Positions 1-7,971 of a DNA stretch of 64,000 nt are shown piece after piece. The stretch comes from JANNBN01 sp031385545 (GTDB lineage: Bacteria; Actinomycetota; Acidimicrobiia; Acidimicrobiales; JANYDT01): positions 7,249 to 71,248 of the forward strand of contig JANNBN010000149.1 of assembly GCA_031385545.1 (NCBI GenBank). Reading direction: 5' to 3'. Position 1 is the stretch's first letter. Every line of letters starts with the position of its first letter. A program made the position numbers and the translations under genes. The notes under the pieces were generated by a model. It worked only from the letters and a program-made list of their open reading frames with translations. It did no database searches and was not told the DNA's origin.

Positions 1-1
1 G

Positions 2-556
2 CTGCACTACGCCGACGGTGAGAAGCGCTACATCCTCGCTCCGTCGAAGCTTGGCGTCGGAGACACGGTCGTCAGCGGCCAGGGTGCCGACATCAAGCCT
101 GGTAACGCCTTGCCGATGCGGTTCATCCCGGTCGGTACGGTTGTCCACAATGTCGAGATCAAGCCCGGCGGCGGAGGCAAAATGGCTCGCTCCGCCGGTG
201 TCGGCGTGCAGCTCGTCGCCAAGGAAGGCGACTATGCCACGCTCCGCCTTCCCAGCTCCGAAATGCGGCGCGTCCCGATCGACTGCCGGGCAACCGTCGG
301 TGAGGTCGGCAACTCCGAGCACGAGCTCGAGTCGCTCGGCAAGGCCGGACGCTCCCGCTGGAAGGGCCGTCGGCCGCAAACCCGTGGCGTTGCCATGAAC
401 CCTGTCGACCACCCCCATGGTGGTGGCGAAGGCCGAACGTCGGGTGGCCGCCACCCAGTATCGCCGTGGGGCAAGCCTGAGGGCCGCACCCGCGACAAAA
501 ACAAGGAAAGCCAGAAGCTCATCGTTCGTCGGCGTAAGAGCCGTACGGGTCGCTGA
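2..556 (+). CDS. rplB: 50S ribosomal protein L2 (uL2), C-terminal part
   Basis: Last 184 residues of L2, the 23S rRNA-binding protein next to the peptidyl-transferase centre. The frame is open to the window edge, so the N-terminal third lies outside. The conserved C-terminal block GVAMNPVDHPHGGGEGR, with the histidine long linked to peptidyl-transferase activity in E. coli L2, is intact, and the protein ends in the usual Lys/Arg-rich tail. It is followed 21 nt later by rpsS, as in the canonical S10 operon. Identity is secure; only the start is missing. Confidence 0.97.
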   Translation: MHYADGEKRYILAPSKLGVGDTVVSGQGADIKPGNALPMRFIPVGTVVHNVEIKPGGGGKMARSAGVGVQLVAKEGDYATLRLPSSEMRRVPIDCRATVGEVGNSEHELESLGKAGRSRWKGRRPQTRGVAMNPVDHPHGGGEGRTSGGRHPVSPWGKPEGRTRDKNKESQKLIVRRRKSRTGR

Positions 557-577
557 CCAGGGAGTGAGTGAACACAC

Positions 578-856
578 ATGCCTCGTAGCCTGAAAAAGGG
601 TCCGTTCATCGATGACCATCTGCTCAAGAAGGTCGATGAGCAGAACTCGAAGAACGACAAAAAGGTCATCAAGACCTGGTCCCGCCGTTCAACCATCATC
701 CCCGACATGATCGGCCACACCATTGCCGTTCACGACGGCCGCAAGCACGTCCCGGTGTACATCACCGAGGCGATGGTCGGCCACAAACTCGGCGAGTTCT
801 CGCCCACCCGTACCTTCCGGTTCCACGCCGGCCAGGAAAAGTCCGGGAGGCGCTGA
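578..856 (+). CDS. rpsS: 30S ribosomal protein S19 (uS19)
   Basis: S19 binds 16S rRNA in the small-subunit head together with S13. The 92-residue length is normal. It opens MPRSLKKGPFIDDHL, the family hallmark, and contains the conserved GHTIAVHDGRKHVPVYI stretch. The ATG is preceded by a GGGAGTG ribosome-binding site. rplV starts 2 nt after the stop, indicating tight co-transcription and probable translational coupling. Confidence 0.98.
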   Translation: MPRSLKKGPFIDDHLLKKVDEQNSKNDKKVIKTWSRRSTIIPDMIGHTIAVHDGRKHVPVYITEAMVGHKLGEFSPTRTFRFHAGQEKSGRR

Positions 857-858
857 GC

Positions 859-1800
859 ATGACCGGTCCCAAGACCAACCAGTCACCTGTCCGCGCTGCG
901 AAGGGTGGCCAGCACGGCCCCTCGGGCGATCACGCTCGCGCCGAGGCGAAATACATCCGTACGTCCGCGTACAAGATGCGCCCCGTCCTGGACCTCATCC
1001 GCGGGCAGAAGGTGGCAGACGCTGCCGACATCCTTCGCCTGTGCGAACGCGATGCTGCCACCACCATCGGCAAGGTCCTTCGTTCGGCGGTTGCCAACGC
1101 AGTCAACAACGATGGTAAGTCCGCAGACGAGCTGTATGTCTCTGCCTGCTTCGCTGATGAAGGCCCCACTATCAAGCGGTTCACCCCGCGTGCCCGTGGG
1201 CGCACCGGCAAAATCCTGAAGCGCTCGAGCCACATCACGGTGCTGGTCAGCCAGCTTCCGGAGAACCAGCTCGGCGCTGCCCGTGCCAAGTCCGATGCGG
1301 CCGTCGAAGCTCGTGCTCGTCGTACCGCTGGCAACCGGGCCAAGTCCGAGGCCGGCGCCGCCGACACCCGTCGTGCAGGGTCCGGAACGACCGAGACCGT
1401 TGCCGGTGCCACGATGACCGAAGAGGCCGCAGTCGCAACTGACGTAGTCGAGGTGGAAACGCCAGAGGTACAGCCGCTCGTCTCCGCAACCGAAACCGTT
1501 GTCTCGACGACGGCCGATGCAGCCAACGCTTCCAACGAAGCTGACGAAGCTGACGAAGTTGGCGCCACTGCCGGTACCGACCGCTTGAACCAGATCATCG
1601 GCATCGGGCCGAAGTTGGAAGAAGAGCTCAACGCGGCAGGTATCACCACCTTCGCCCAGCTCGCTGCCCTGTCAGACGACGAAGTCACTGCACTCGATGC
1701 CAAGGTCACGCGCTCCGCTGACCAGATCAAGGAATGGCGCACACAAGCGCAGCAGATCCTTGATGGCACGTGGGTTGACACGAGCACGAAGAACACCTGA
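859..1800 (+). CDS. rplV: 50S ribosomal protein L22 (uL22) with C-terminal helix-hairpin-helix extension
   Basis: L22 lines the peptide exit tunnel. Residues about 25-136 are a standard L22 core, including the RFTPRARGRTGKILKR loop region. The protein is 313 residues, against about 110-130 for ordinary L22. A roughly 100-residue Ala/Thr/Glu-rich linker (140-240) leads to a final domain (about 240-305) containing IIGIGPKLEEELNAAGI, a helix-hairpin-helix signature of the type found in rRNA- and DNA-binding tails. The frame runs unbroken and rpsC follows 35 nt later, so the extension is part of the gene. Its function is unknown; extra rRNA or nucleic-acid contact is an inference. Confidence 0.95.
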   Translation: MTGPKTNQSPVRAAKGGQHGPSGDHARAEAKYIRTSAYKMRPVLDLIRGQKVADAADILRLCERDAATTIGKVLRSAVANAVNNDGKSADELYVSACFADEGPTIKRFTPRARGRTGKILKRSSHITVLVSQLPENQLGAARAKSDAAVEARARRTAGNRAKSEAGAADTRRAGSGTTETVAGATMTEEAAVATDVVEVETPEVQPLVSATETVVSTTADAANASNEADEADEVGATAGTDRLNQIIGIGPKLEEELNAAGITTFAQLAALSDDEVTALDAKVTRSADQIKEWRTQAQQILDGTWVDTSTKNT

Positions 1801-1835
1801 GCGGAACCCCCGGAAAGAACTGGAACGACAAGACA

Positions 1836-2777
1836 ATGGGTCAGAAAGTCAATCCCTACGGCTTCCGCCTCGGTATCACCACCGATTGGAAGTCACGCTG
1901 GTTCGCAGATCGCGACTACAAGAAGTACCTCATCGAGGACCAGCGCATCCGCCGCTACCTGATGAAGGAACTCAAGAAGGCCTTCATCAGCCGCGTCGAG
2001 ATCGAGCGCACCCGCGATCGTCTCCGCGTCGATGTGCACACTGCACGTCCAGGCATTGTGATTGGCCGCAAGGGTGCTGAAAGCCAGCGCCTCACCGCAG
2101 GTCTGCAGGCAATCACGCAGAACCCCAAGGTGCAGCTCAACATCGTCGAGATCAAGCAGCCCGAACTTGATGCTGCACTCATCGCACAGGGCGTCGCAGA
2201 TCAGCTCGCCGGTCGTGTCAGCTTCCGTCGTGCCATGAAGCGCGCCGTGCAGACCGCCCAGAAGGCAGGAGCGCTCGGTATCAAGGTTCAGTGTTCCGGT
2301 CGTCTAGGCGGGGCTGAAATGAGCCGCTCCGAGTGGTATCGCGAAGGCCGTGTGCCTCTGCACACCCTTCGCGCTGACATCGACTACGGCTTCCGCGAGG
2401 CCGAGACCACGTACGGCCGCCTCGGCGTCAAGGTTTGGATCTACAAGGGCGACATCCTGCCGTACAAGACCATCACCGACGACAAGATCAGCCGCGAAGC
2501 TGCCATGGCTGCCGGCGAGACTGTTGGTGCTGCTCGCCCCCGTCGAGTCATTTCGGCTGGTGGAGGCCGTCGTCGTGCCGAGGAAACCGAAGCAGTTGCC
2601 GAAGCTCCCGCAGTTGCTTCTGATGAAGCGCCAGCCGAAGACGCACCTATCAACACAGCTCCCATCATCCAGAACGCCGACCCCGAACTCGAAGCACGCC
2701 TCAACCGCGAAGAAGAGCTGGAACGTCGTGCGAATGCAGGCCATGAGACGCCTCACTTCCGGATGGGAGAGGACTGA
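1836..2777 (+). CDS. rpsC: 30S ribosomal protein S3 (uS3)
   Basis: S3 sits at the mRNA entry site and contributes to mRNA helicase activity. It starts MGQKVNPYGFRLGIT, has a type-2 KH domain around residues 40-110 with IVIGRKGAE, and the S3 C-terminal domain with GRLGGAEMSR. At 313 residues it is long: after about residue 215 there is an Ala/Glu-rich acidic tail, common in actinobacterial S3 but extended here. rplP begins 3 nt after the stop. Confidence 0.98.
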   Translation: MGQKVNPYGFRLGITTDWKSRWFADRDYKKYLIEDQRIRRYLMKELKKAFISRVEIERTRDRLRVDVHTARPGIVIGRKGAESQRLTAGLQAITQNPKVQLNIVEIKQPELDAALIAQGVADQLAGRVSFRRAMKRAVQTAQKAGALGIKVQCSGRLGGAEMSRSEWYREGRVPLHTLRADIDYGFREAETTYGRLGVKVWIYKGDILPYKTITDDKISREAAMAAGETVGAARPRRVISAGGGRRRAEETEAVAEAPAVASDEAPAEDAPINTAPIIQNADPELEARLNREEELERRANAGHETPHFRMGED

Positions 2778-2780
2778 CCC

Positions 2781-3197
2781 ATGTTGATGCCCCGACGCAT
2801 CGCGCACCGCAAGCATCAGCGCGGCCGTATGACAGGTGTCGCCAAGGGTGGCACCGAGCTCAACTTCGGTGACTACGGCATTCAGGCGCTTGAACCGGCC
2901 TGGGTTTCCGCTCGCCAGATCGAAGCAGCTCGTATTGCCATGACCCGCCGTGTCAAGCGTGGCGGAAAGATTTGGATTCGGGTGTTCCCCGACAAACCAG
3001 TCACGGCCAAGCCGGCCGAGACCCGCATGGGCTCCGGAAAGGGCAACCCGGAGTACTGGGTGGCCGTCGTGAAGCCAGGTCGCATCCTGTTCGAGATGCA
3101 GGGCGTCTCCGAGGAGCTTGCGCGCGAGGCGCTCGAACTGGCCATCCAGAAGCTGCCGATGAAGGCGCGCTTCGTGAGCAAGGAAGAGGCACTCTGA
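2781..3197 (+). CDS. rplP: 50S ribosomal protein L16 (uL16)
   Basis: L16 organises the A-site finger and tRNA-binding region of the large subunit. The 138-residue length and the start MLMPRRIAHRKHQRGRM are typical, as is the internal GSGKGNPEYWVAVVKPG motif. The stop codon overlaps the rpmC start (ATGA), so the two are translationally coupled. Confidence 0.98.
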   Translation: MLMPRRIAHRKHQRGRMTGVAKGGTELNFGDYGIQALEPAWVSARQIEAARIAMTRRVKRGGKIWIRVFPDKPVTAKPAETRMGSGKGNPEYWVAVVKPGRILFEMQGVSEELAREALELAIQKLPMKARFVSKEEAL

Positions 3198-3427
3198 TGG
3201 CCCGTTCGATCAAGACCCTCGTCGAGCTGTCCGACGCCGAACTTGTCGGCAAGCTCGCCGAGACCAAGCAAGAGTTGTTCAACCTCCGCTTCCAGCGGGC
3301 TCAGGGACAGCTCGAGAATTCAGCACGGCTCGGCTTCCTTCGTAAGGACGTCGCCCGGATCAACATGCTGCTGCGTGCCCGTGAAATTGCGGCCGCTGAA
3401 GCGCTTGCGACAACAGGGAAGAAGTGA
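3197..3427 (+). CDS. rpmC: 50S ribosomal protein L29 (uL29)
   Basis: L29 sits at the peptide exit tunnel, where trigger factor and SRP dock. It is 76 residues with the two-helix pattern and the signature LFNLRFQRAQGQLENSARL. The ATG overlaps the rplP stop; an in-frame start further upstream exists but would run through rplP, so the overlapping ATG is chosen. rpsQ follows immediately. Confidence 0.96.
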   Translation: MARSIKTLVELSDAELVGKLAETKQELFNLRFQRAQGQLENSARLGFLRKDVARINMLLRAREIAAAEALATTGKK

Positions 3428-3429
3428 CC

Positions 3430-3744
3430 ATGAGCGACATCGAAGCAACTGCTTCCCCCGCTGCCACCGACACAGCTGGAACCGAGTCGGCCGACCGGAA
3501 CCGCCGCAAAGTGCGCGAAGGCCAGGTCGTGTCGGCCGGCATGAACAAGACCATCGTGGTCGCGGTTGTCGAGCGCACCCGCCACGCCCGGTATTCAAAG
3601 ACCATCCAGCAGACCCAGCGCCTGTATGCCCATGACGAGGCCAACGACGCCAAGGTCGGCGACCGTGTCCGGGTCATGGAGACCCGCCCGCTGTCGAAGC
3701 TCAAGCGTTGGCGCCTCGTCGAAGTCCTGGAGCGTGCACGATGA
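3430..3744 (+). CDS. rpsQ: 30S ribosomal protein S17 (uS17)
   Basis: S17 is a primary 16S rRNA-binding OB-fold protein. The core starts around residue 23 (RKVREGQVVSAGMNKTIVV) and includes YSKTIQQTQRLYAHDE. About 20 Ala/Thr/Glu-rich residues precede it, a short N-terminal extension. An in-frame GTG lies 6 nt upstream, but the ATG is preferred. The TGA stop overlaps the ATG of rplN. Confidence 0.96.
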   Translation: MSDIEATASPAATDTAGTESADRNRRKVREGQVVSAGMNKTIVVAVVERTRHARYSKTIQQTQRLYAHDEANDAKVGDRVRVMETRPLSKLKRWRLVEVLERAR

Positions 3745-4109
3745 TTCAAACCGAATCCCGACTCCGTGTCGCCGATAACACCGGCGCACGCGAAGTTCTC
3801 GTCATCAAGGTTCTCGGTGGCACCCGTCGCCGGTATGCCAGCGTCGGCGATGTCATCATCTGCGCAGTCAAGGACGCCATCCCCAACGGGTCGGTCAAGC
3901 GCGGCGACGTGGTTCGCTGCGTCGTGGTGCGCACGAAGAAGGAGAAGCGCCGCAAAGACGGTAGCTACATCCGATTCGACGACAACGCGGCAGTGGTCAT
4001 CAACGACAAGCTCGAACCACGCGGAACCCGCATCTTCGGCCCAGTCGGCCGGGAACTGCGCGACAAGAAGTTCATGCGCATTGTTTCGCTCGCACCGGAG
4101 GTGATCTGA
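3741..4109 (+). CDS. rplN: 50S ribosomal protein L14 (uL14)
   Basis: L14 contacts 16S rRNA helix 14 in an intersubunit bridge. The 122-residue length is exact for the family. It starts MIQTESRLRVADNTGAREV and contains RGTRIFGPVGRELRDKKFM. The start overlaps the rpsQ stop by four bases; rplX follows after 1 nt. Confidence 0.98.
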   Translation: MIQTESRLRVADNTGAREVLVIKVLGGTRRRYASVGDVIICAVKDAIPNGSVKRGDVVRCVVVRTKKEKRRKDGSYIRFDDNAAVVINDKLEPRGTRIFGPVGRELRDKKFMRIVSLAPEVI

Positions 4110-4110
4110 C

Positions 4111-4425
4111 ATGTCAGGTCTCAAGGTCAAAAAGGGTGACACCGTCATCGTGCTGTCCGGCAAGGACAAGGGCCGCACCGGCGAGGTTCTTGTCGCCATG
4201 CCTTCGAAGGGCCAGGTGCTCGTAGGCGGTATCAATGTCGCCAGGCGCCATACCAAGCAGCGTTCTGCCAACAGCCAAGCCGGCATCTTCGACAAGGAAA
4301 TGCCGATCGATGCGTCGAACGTCGCACCGGTCGGCAAGGCCGGCAAACCAGCCAAGGTCGGCTACAAGGTTGCCGCAGATGGTACCAAGTCCCGTTTCGA
4401 CAAGCGTTCCGGAGCAGCACTATGA
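4111..4425 (+). CDS. rplX: 50S ribosomal protein L24 (uL24)
   Basis: L24 is an assembly-initiator protein at the exit-tunnel rim. It has 104 residues, with the KOW motif near the N terminus (KKGDTVIVLSGKDKGRTGEV) and the ending GTKSRFDKRSG. The stop overlaps the ATG of rplE. Confidence 0.97.
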   Translation: MSGLKVKKGDTVIVLSGKDKGRTGEVLVAMPSKGQVLVGGINVARRHTKQRSANSQAGIFDKEMPIDASNVAPVGKAGKPAKVGYKVAADGTKSRFDKRSGAAL

Positions 4426-4991
4426 GCAGCACCACCCTGGCACCGCGGCTCAAGCTGCGCTTCGTGGAGACCATCCGTCCGCAGCTGCAGCAAGATCTTG
4501 GCCTGAAGAACGTGATGGAGGTGCCGCGTCTCGAAAAGATCGTGGTCAACTCCGGTGTTGGTCGTGCCACCCAGCAGCCTTCGCTGCTCGAAGGTGCAAT
4601 CGCCGACATCACCAAGATCACCGGTCAGAAGCCGGCCATAGCGCGTGCCAATAAGTCGATCGCTGGCTTCAAGCTGCGTGAAACTCAGGCGATCGGCGTC
4701 AAGGTCACTCTTCGAGGCGACCGGATGTGGGAGTTCTTCGACCGCCTCGTGGCGCTCGCGATACCCCGCATCCGCGACTTCCGCGGCCTCAACCCGAAGT
4801 CGTTCGACGGACGTGGCAATTACACGTTCGGCATCACCGACCAGCTGATCTTCCCGGAGATCGACTACGACAAGATCGACGCACCTCGCGGATTCGACAT
4901 CACGATCGTGACGACCGCCCGCACCAACGCCGAAGGCAAAGCATTGCTCAATGCATTCGGCTTCCCGTTCAAGCGCGAAGGACAGAACTGA
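4422..4991 (+). CDS. rplE: 50S ribosomal protein L5 (uL5)
   Basis: L5 binds 5S rRNA and the P-site tRNA elbow. It is 189 residues with the conserved NSGVGRATQQ, TGQKPAIARANKSIAGFKLR-type segment and DFRGLNPKSFDGRGNY. The start overlaps the rplX stop. The downstream rpsN begins 1 nt after its stop. Confidence 0.98.
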   Translation: MSSTTLAPRLKLRFVETIRPQLQQDLGLKNVMEVPRLEKIVVNSGVGRATQQPSLLEGAIADITKITGQKPAIARANKSIAGFKLRETQAIGVKVTLRGDRMWEFFDRLVALAIPRIRDFRGLNPKSFDGRGNYTFGITDQLIFPEIDYDKIDAPRGFDITIVTTARTNAEGKALLNAFGFPFKREGQN

Positions 4992-4992
4992 C

Positions 4993-5178
4993 ATGGCAAA
5001 AACTGCGCTGAAGAACAAGGCCGAGAAGAAGCCGAAGTACAAGGTACGTGCGTATACGCGCTGCCAGCGCTGCGGCCGCCCTCGGTCGGTGTTCCAGAAG
5101 TTCGGCCTGTGTCGCGTCTGCCTACGCGAGATGGTCCACGCCGGCGAGGTTCCCGGCGTCAAGAAGGCTTCCTGGTAG
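4993..5178 (+). CDS. rpsN: 30S ribosomal protein S14, zinc type (uS14)
   Basis: Short (61 aa) zinc-binding S14 in the small-subunit head. It has paired cysteines RCQRCG and LCRVCL forming the C-X2-C...C-X2-C zinc site, and the typical end GEVPGVKKASW. Being the zinc-containing form, it would be the version replaced by a zinc-free paralogue under zinc limitation if one exists elsewhere. The ATG directly after the rplE stop is chosen over an in-frame codon inside rplE. Confidence 0.97.
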   Translation: MAKTALKNKAEKKPKYKVRAYTRCQRCGRPRSVFQKFGLCRVCLREMVHAGEVPGVKKASW

Positions 5179-5190
5179 GGGTGGGGCACA

Positions 5191-5595
5191 ATGTCAATGA
5201 CTGATCCAATCGCCGACATGCTGACCCGTGTCCGCAACGCCAACACGGCGATGCACGACACCGTCAAAATGCCTTCGTCGAAAATGAAGGAATCGCTCGC
5301 CAAGATCCTCGTCCGCGAGGGCTACGTGGCTGGCTACAACATCAAGCTGAACGACGGCCGTCCTGGCTCGACGCTCGAGATCGAGTTGAAGTACTCGGCC
5401 GAACGCGTTCGCTCCATCTCTGGCATCCAGCGGGTCTCAAAGCCTGGCCTACGTGTCTATCGCCAAGCCGACCAGCTCCCCCGGGTGTTGGGCGGAATGG
5501 GTGTGGCTGTCCTATCCACCAGTCATGGCCTGCTCACCGACCGCGAGGCGCGTTATCGCCACGTGGGCGGCGAGATCGTCTGCTTCGTGTGGTGA
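5191..5595 (+). CDS. rpsH: 30S ribosomal protein S8 (uS8)
   Basis: S8 is a primary 16S rRNA binder and, in E. coli, the translational repressor of the spc operon. It is 134 residues, starts MSMTDPIADMLTRVRNAN and ends with the family's GVAVLSTSHGLLTDREAR and GGEIVCFVW. A GTAGGGGTGGGG ribosome-binding region precedes the ATG. Autoregulation is known for E. coli S8 but cannot be judged here. Confidence 0.98.
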   Translation: MSMTDPIADMLTRVRNANTAMHDTVKMPSSKMKESLAKILVREGYVAGYNIKLNDGRPGSTLEIELKYSAERVRSISGIQRVSKPGLRVYRQADQLPRVLGGMGVAVLSTSHGLLTDREARYRHVGGEIVCFVW

Positions 5596-5601
5596 TGGTC
5601 A

Positions 5602-6144
5602 ATGTCTCGAATCGGTAAGAACCCCATCATTGTTCCAACAGGCGTCACGGTTACCGTCGCCGAAGGAACCATCACCGTCAAGGGCGGCAAGGGCACGCTC
5701 ACGCGGACCCTTCCGGGCTCGATCAGTGTCCGCGAAGAGGGTTCCACCCTTGTCGTCGAACGCCCGAACGAGGAGCGTTCCTCCAAGGCGCTGCACGGCC
5801 TCACCCGCACCCTGGTGTCCAACATGGTGACCGGCGTCAGCACCGGTTTCACAAAAGAGCTCGAGATCATCGGCGTCGGTTACCGCGCCATTGCTCAGGG
5901 CAGCAACAAGATCGAGTTGGCGCTCGGCTTTTCCCATCCTGTGTTCGTCGATGCCCCTCAGGGAATCGAGTTCGAGGTCCCGACGGCCACCAGGCTGATC
6001 GTCAAGGGCATCGACAAGGAACAGGTCGGCCAGGTCGCTGCCAATATCCGCAAGATCCGCAAGCCCGAGCCGTACAAGGGCAAGGGTGTCCGTTACCTGG
6101 GCGAGAACGTCCGTCGTAAGGCCGGCAAGGCCGCCAAGAAGTGA
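5602..6144 (+). CDS. rplF: 50S ribosomal protein L6 (uL6)
   Basis: L6 lies at the base of the L7/L12 stalk near the sarcin-ricin loop. It is 180 residues with two L6 repeats. It starts MSRIGKNPI and has the C-terminal signature PEPYKGKGVRYLGENVRRKA. It sits 6 nt after rpsH and 14 nt before rplR. Confidence 0.98.
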   Translation: MSRIGKNPIIVPTGVTVTVAEGTITVKGGKGTLTRTLPGSISVREEGSTLVVERPNEERSSKALHGLTRTLVSNMVTGVSTGFTKELEIIGVGYRAIAQGSNKIELALGFSHPVFVDAPQGIEFEVPTATRLIVKGIDKEQVGQVAANIRKIRKPEPYKGKGVRYLGENVRRKAGKAAKK

Positions 6145-6158
6145 TCGGGAATCGTTAG

Positions 6159-6527
6159 ATGCCTACCGCAACCCAGAAGAAGCAGCAGGGCCGCATCCGC
6201 CGCCATGCACGCGCCCGCAAGAAGGTCGCCGGCACCGCCGTGCGGCCCCGTCTCGCCGTGTTTCGTTCCAACAGCCATATCGTGGCTCAGGTGATCGACG
6301 ACCTGTCAGGTCGTACCCTGGCCGCTGCGTCATCGCACGAGGCTTCCATCAAGTCGGCCGGTCATACCGGCAACAAGGTCGCTTCGGCAAAGGTCGGCAC
6401 GCTGATTGCCGAGCGCGCCAAGGCAGCCGGCGTCGACAAGGTCGTCTTCGACCGTGGCGGGTTCATCTATCACGGCCGCATCGCTGCGGTTGCCGACGCT
6501 GCTCGCGCAGCAGGACTGGAGTTCTGA
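6159..6527 (+). CDS. rplR: 50S ribosomal protein L18 (uL18)
   Basis: L18 is the main 5S rRNA-binding protein. It is 122 residues with a basic N terminus, the core RPRLAVFRSNSHIVAQVID and the end VVFDRGGFIYHGRIAAVAD. The spacing to rpsE is a single base. Length and order are canonical. Confidence 0.98.
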   Translation: MPTATQKKQQGRIRRHARARKKVAGTAVRPRLAVFRSNSHIVAQVIDDLSGRTLAAASSHEASIKSAGHTGNKVASAKVGTLIAERAKAAGVDKVVFDRGGFIYHGRIAAVADAARAAGLEF

Positions 6528-6528
6528 G

Positions 6529-7128
6529 ATGGCAAACGAGCGAGATTCCCGTGGCCCCGGCAACGACAATCGCCAGGAACGCGCTGACGGCTTCGAAGAG
6601 CGGGTCATCCACATCAACCGTGTGGCCAAAGTCGTCAAGGGCGGTCGTCGTTTCCAGTTCACCGCTCTCGTGGTGATCGGCGACGGCAACGGCAAGGTCG
6701 GTCTCGGCTACGGCAAGGCCAAGGAGGTGCCCGCCGCAATTGCGAAGGGTGTCGAAGCGGCCAAGCGCAATCTGTTCTCCGTGCCGCTTGCCGGCTCCAC
6801 CATCACCCACCCCATCATGGGCGAGAAGGGTGCCGGTCGGGTCATGTTGAAGCCCGCTGCTCCCGGTACCGGCGTCATTGCCGGTGGTGCTGCCCGTGTC
6901 ATCCTCGAAGCCGCTGGCATCCACGACGTGCTCTGCAAGTCGCTGGGTTCGTCGAACGGCCTCAACGTCGCCCAGGCAACGATCGCCGGTCTTCAAGGGC
7001 TTCGCAGCCCTGACCAGATCGCGAAGCTCCGCGGCAAGACGCCGGAAGAAGTCACTCCCGGCGGCGTGCTGCGTGCGTACAACGAAACCAAGCGCGCCAG
7101 GGCCGCCTCTTCAGGAGTCTCGGCATGA
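6529..7128 (+). CDS. rpsE: 30S ribosomal protein S5 (uS5)
   Basis: S5 contributes to decoding accuracy and mRNA unwinding. It is 199 residues: a short hydrophilic N-terminal tail, the S5 dsRNA-binding domain (VVKGGRRFQFTALVVIGDG, GKVGLGYGKAKEVPAAI) and the C-terminal domain with GTGVIAGGAARVILEAAGI. The ATG just after rplR is chosen over an in-frame start inside rplR. The stop overlaps the rpmD start. Confidence 0.98.
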   Translation: MANERDSRGPGNDNRQERADGFEERVIHINRVAKVVKGGRRFQFTALVVIGDGNGKVGLGYGKAKEVPAAIAKGVEAAKRNLFSVPLAGSTITHPIMGEKGAGRVMLKPAAPGTGVIAGGAARVILEAAGIHDVLCKSLGSSNGLNVAQATIAGLQGLRSPDQIAKLRGKTPEEVTPGGVLRAYNETKRARAASSGVSA

Positions 7129-7319
7129 TGTTGAAGGTCACTCAGATTCATTCCACCATCGGTACGCTTCCTAAGCAGCGGGGCACCATCCGTGCACTCG
7201 GCCTGGGCAAGATCGGCCGCAGCAACACCCTCCCAGACCGTCCTGAGATCCGCGGCATGATCGCTCGTGTACCGCATCTTGTGAAGGTCGAAGAAGTCGC
7301 AGAGAACTCGGAGAACTGA
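7125..7319 (+). CDS. rpmD: 50S ribosomal protein L30 (uL30)
   Basis: Small (64 aa) L30 with the core KVTQIHSTIGTLPKQRGTIR and GLGKIGRSNTLPDRPEIRGM. Two consecutive ATG codons could start it; the first overlaps the rpsE stop in an ATGA arrangement and is reported. rplO follows after 1 nt. Confidence 0.97.
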   Translation: MMLKVTQIHSTIGTLPKQRGTIRALGLGKIGRSNTLPDRPEIRGMIARVPHLVKVEEVAENSEN

Positions 7320-7320
7320 G

Positions 7321-7821
7321 ATGGCGATCAAACTGCACGACCTTCGGCCGGCTCCCGGCTCGGTCAAAGAACGCAAGCGCGTCGCCCGTGGTATTGCCGC
7401 CGGTGGCGGTAAGACCGCTGGGCGTGGAACGAAGGGCCAGAAGGCTCGTCGCAACATCAAACCCGGTCTCGAAGGCGGTCAGACGCCGCTGTACCGTCGT
7501 CTGCCGAAGCTGCGCGGCTTCAACAACCCGTTCCGGGTCGAGTACGAGGTCATCAACCTCGACACGTTGCAGGCCTTCGCCGATGAGCATGGCACGGTCG
7601 TGACGCCGGAAACGCTGCGTGCAGCGAGCGCCGTACCGAAGAAGGGCCTCATCAAGGTTCTCGGGCGGGGAGCGCTTTCTGCCAAGGTCGACGTCAGTGC
7701 TCACGCCTTCTCGAAGTCCGCGCTTGCTGCAATCACCGCAGCCGGTGGCACCGTGACCGAACTTCCTCTGCCCTTCGGTGTCCGCCCGGCGGCTCAGGGC
7801 AATCAGTTCACCAACCGCTAA
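7321..7821 (+). CDS. rplO: 50S ribosomal protein L15 (uL15)
   Basis: L15 is a late-assembly large-subunit protein. It is 166 residues, slightly longer than the usual 145-150, with the Gly/Arg-rich N terminus (ARGIAAGGGKTAGRGTKGQK) and the family block GFNNPFRVEYEVINLDTL. It is the last gene before a 150-nt gap that contains a long inverted repeat. Confidence 0.97.
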   Translation: MAIKLHDLRPAPGSVKERKRVARGIAAGGGKTAGRGTKGQKARRNIKPGLEGGQTPLYRRLPKLRGFNNPFRVEYEVINLDTLQAFADEHGTVVTPETLRAASAVPKKGLIKVLGRGALSAKVDVSAHAFSKSALAAITAAGGTVTELPLPFGVRPAAQGNQFTNR

Positions 7822-7829
7822 GTTTCTTC

Positions 7830-7900
7830 AGGGGCTGACCGGGCATTCGTCGATGCGGTGCACGTTCGTGCATCGACCGGCGAAGTCCTGGCCAGCCCCT
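7830..7900 (+). promoter_or_regulatory. Long inverted repeat between rplO and secY (possible attenuator)
   Basis: The outer arms AGGGGCTG (7830-7837) and CAGCCCCT (7893-7900) are perfectly complementary. They enclose a second pair, GTCGATG (7849-7855) and CATCGAC (7871-7877), whose loop holds GCAC/GTGC. There is no strong T-run after it, so a classical intrinsic terminator is not clear. It could be an attenuator, an RNA-processing site or a partial terminator separating ribosomal-protein expression from secY-adk. Confidence 0.5.
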
Positions 7901-7971
7901 AACTTGTTCTCAAGCGCCGGGAGCCAAGTACCCGGCGCAGACGTGATCGATCCTGAAAGGACCGATGCCCC

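Noticed and set aside
930..1796. A 288-residue minus-strand frame opposite rplV.
   Set aside because: Antisense shadow of a GC-rich gene; rplV is certain and the antisense product matches nothing.
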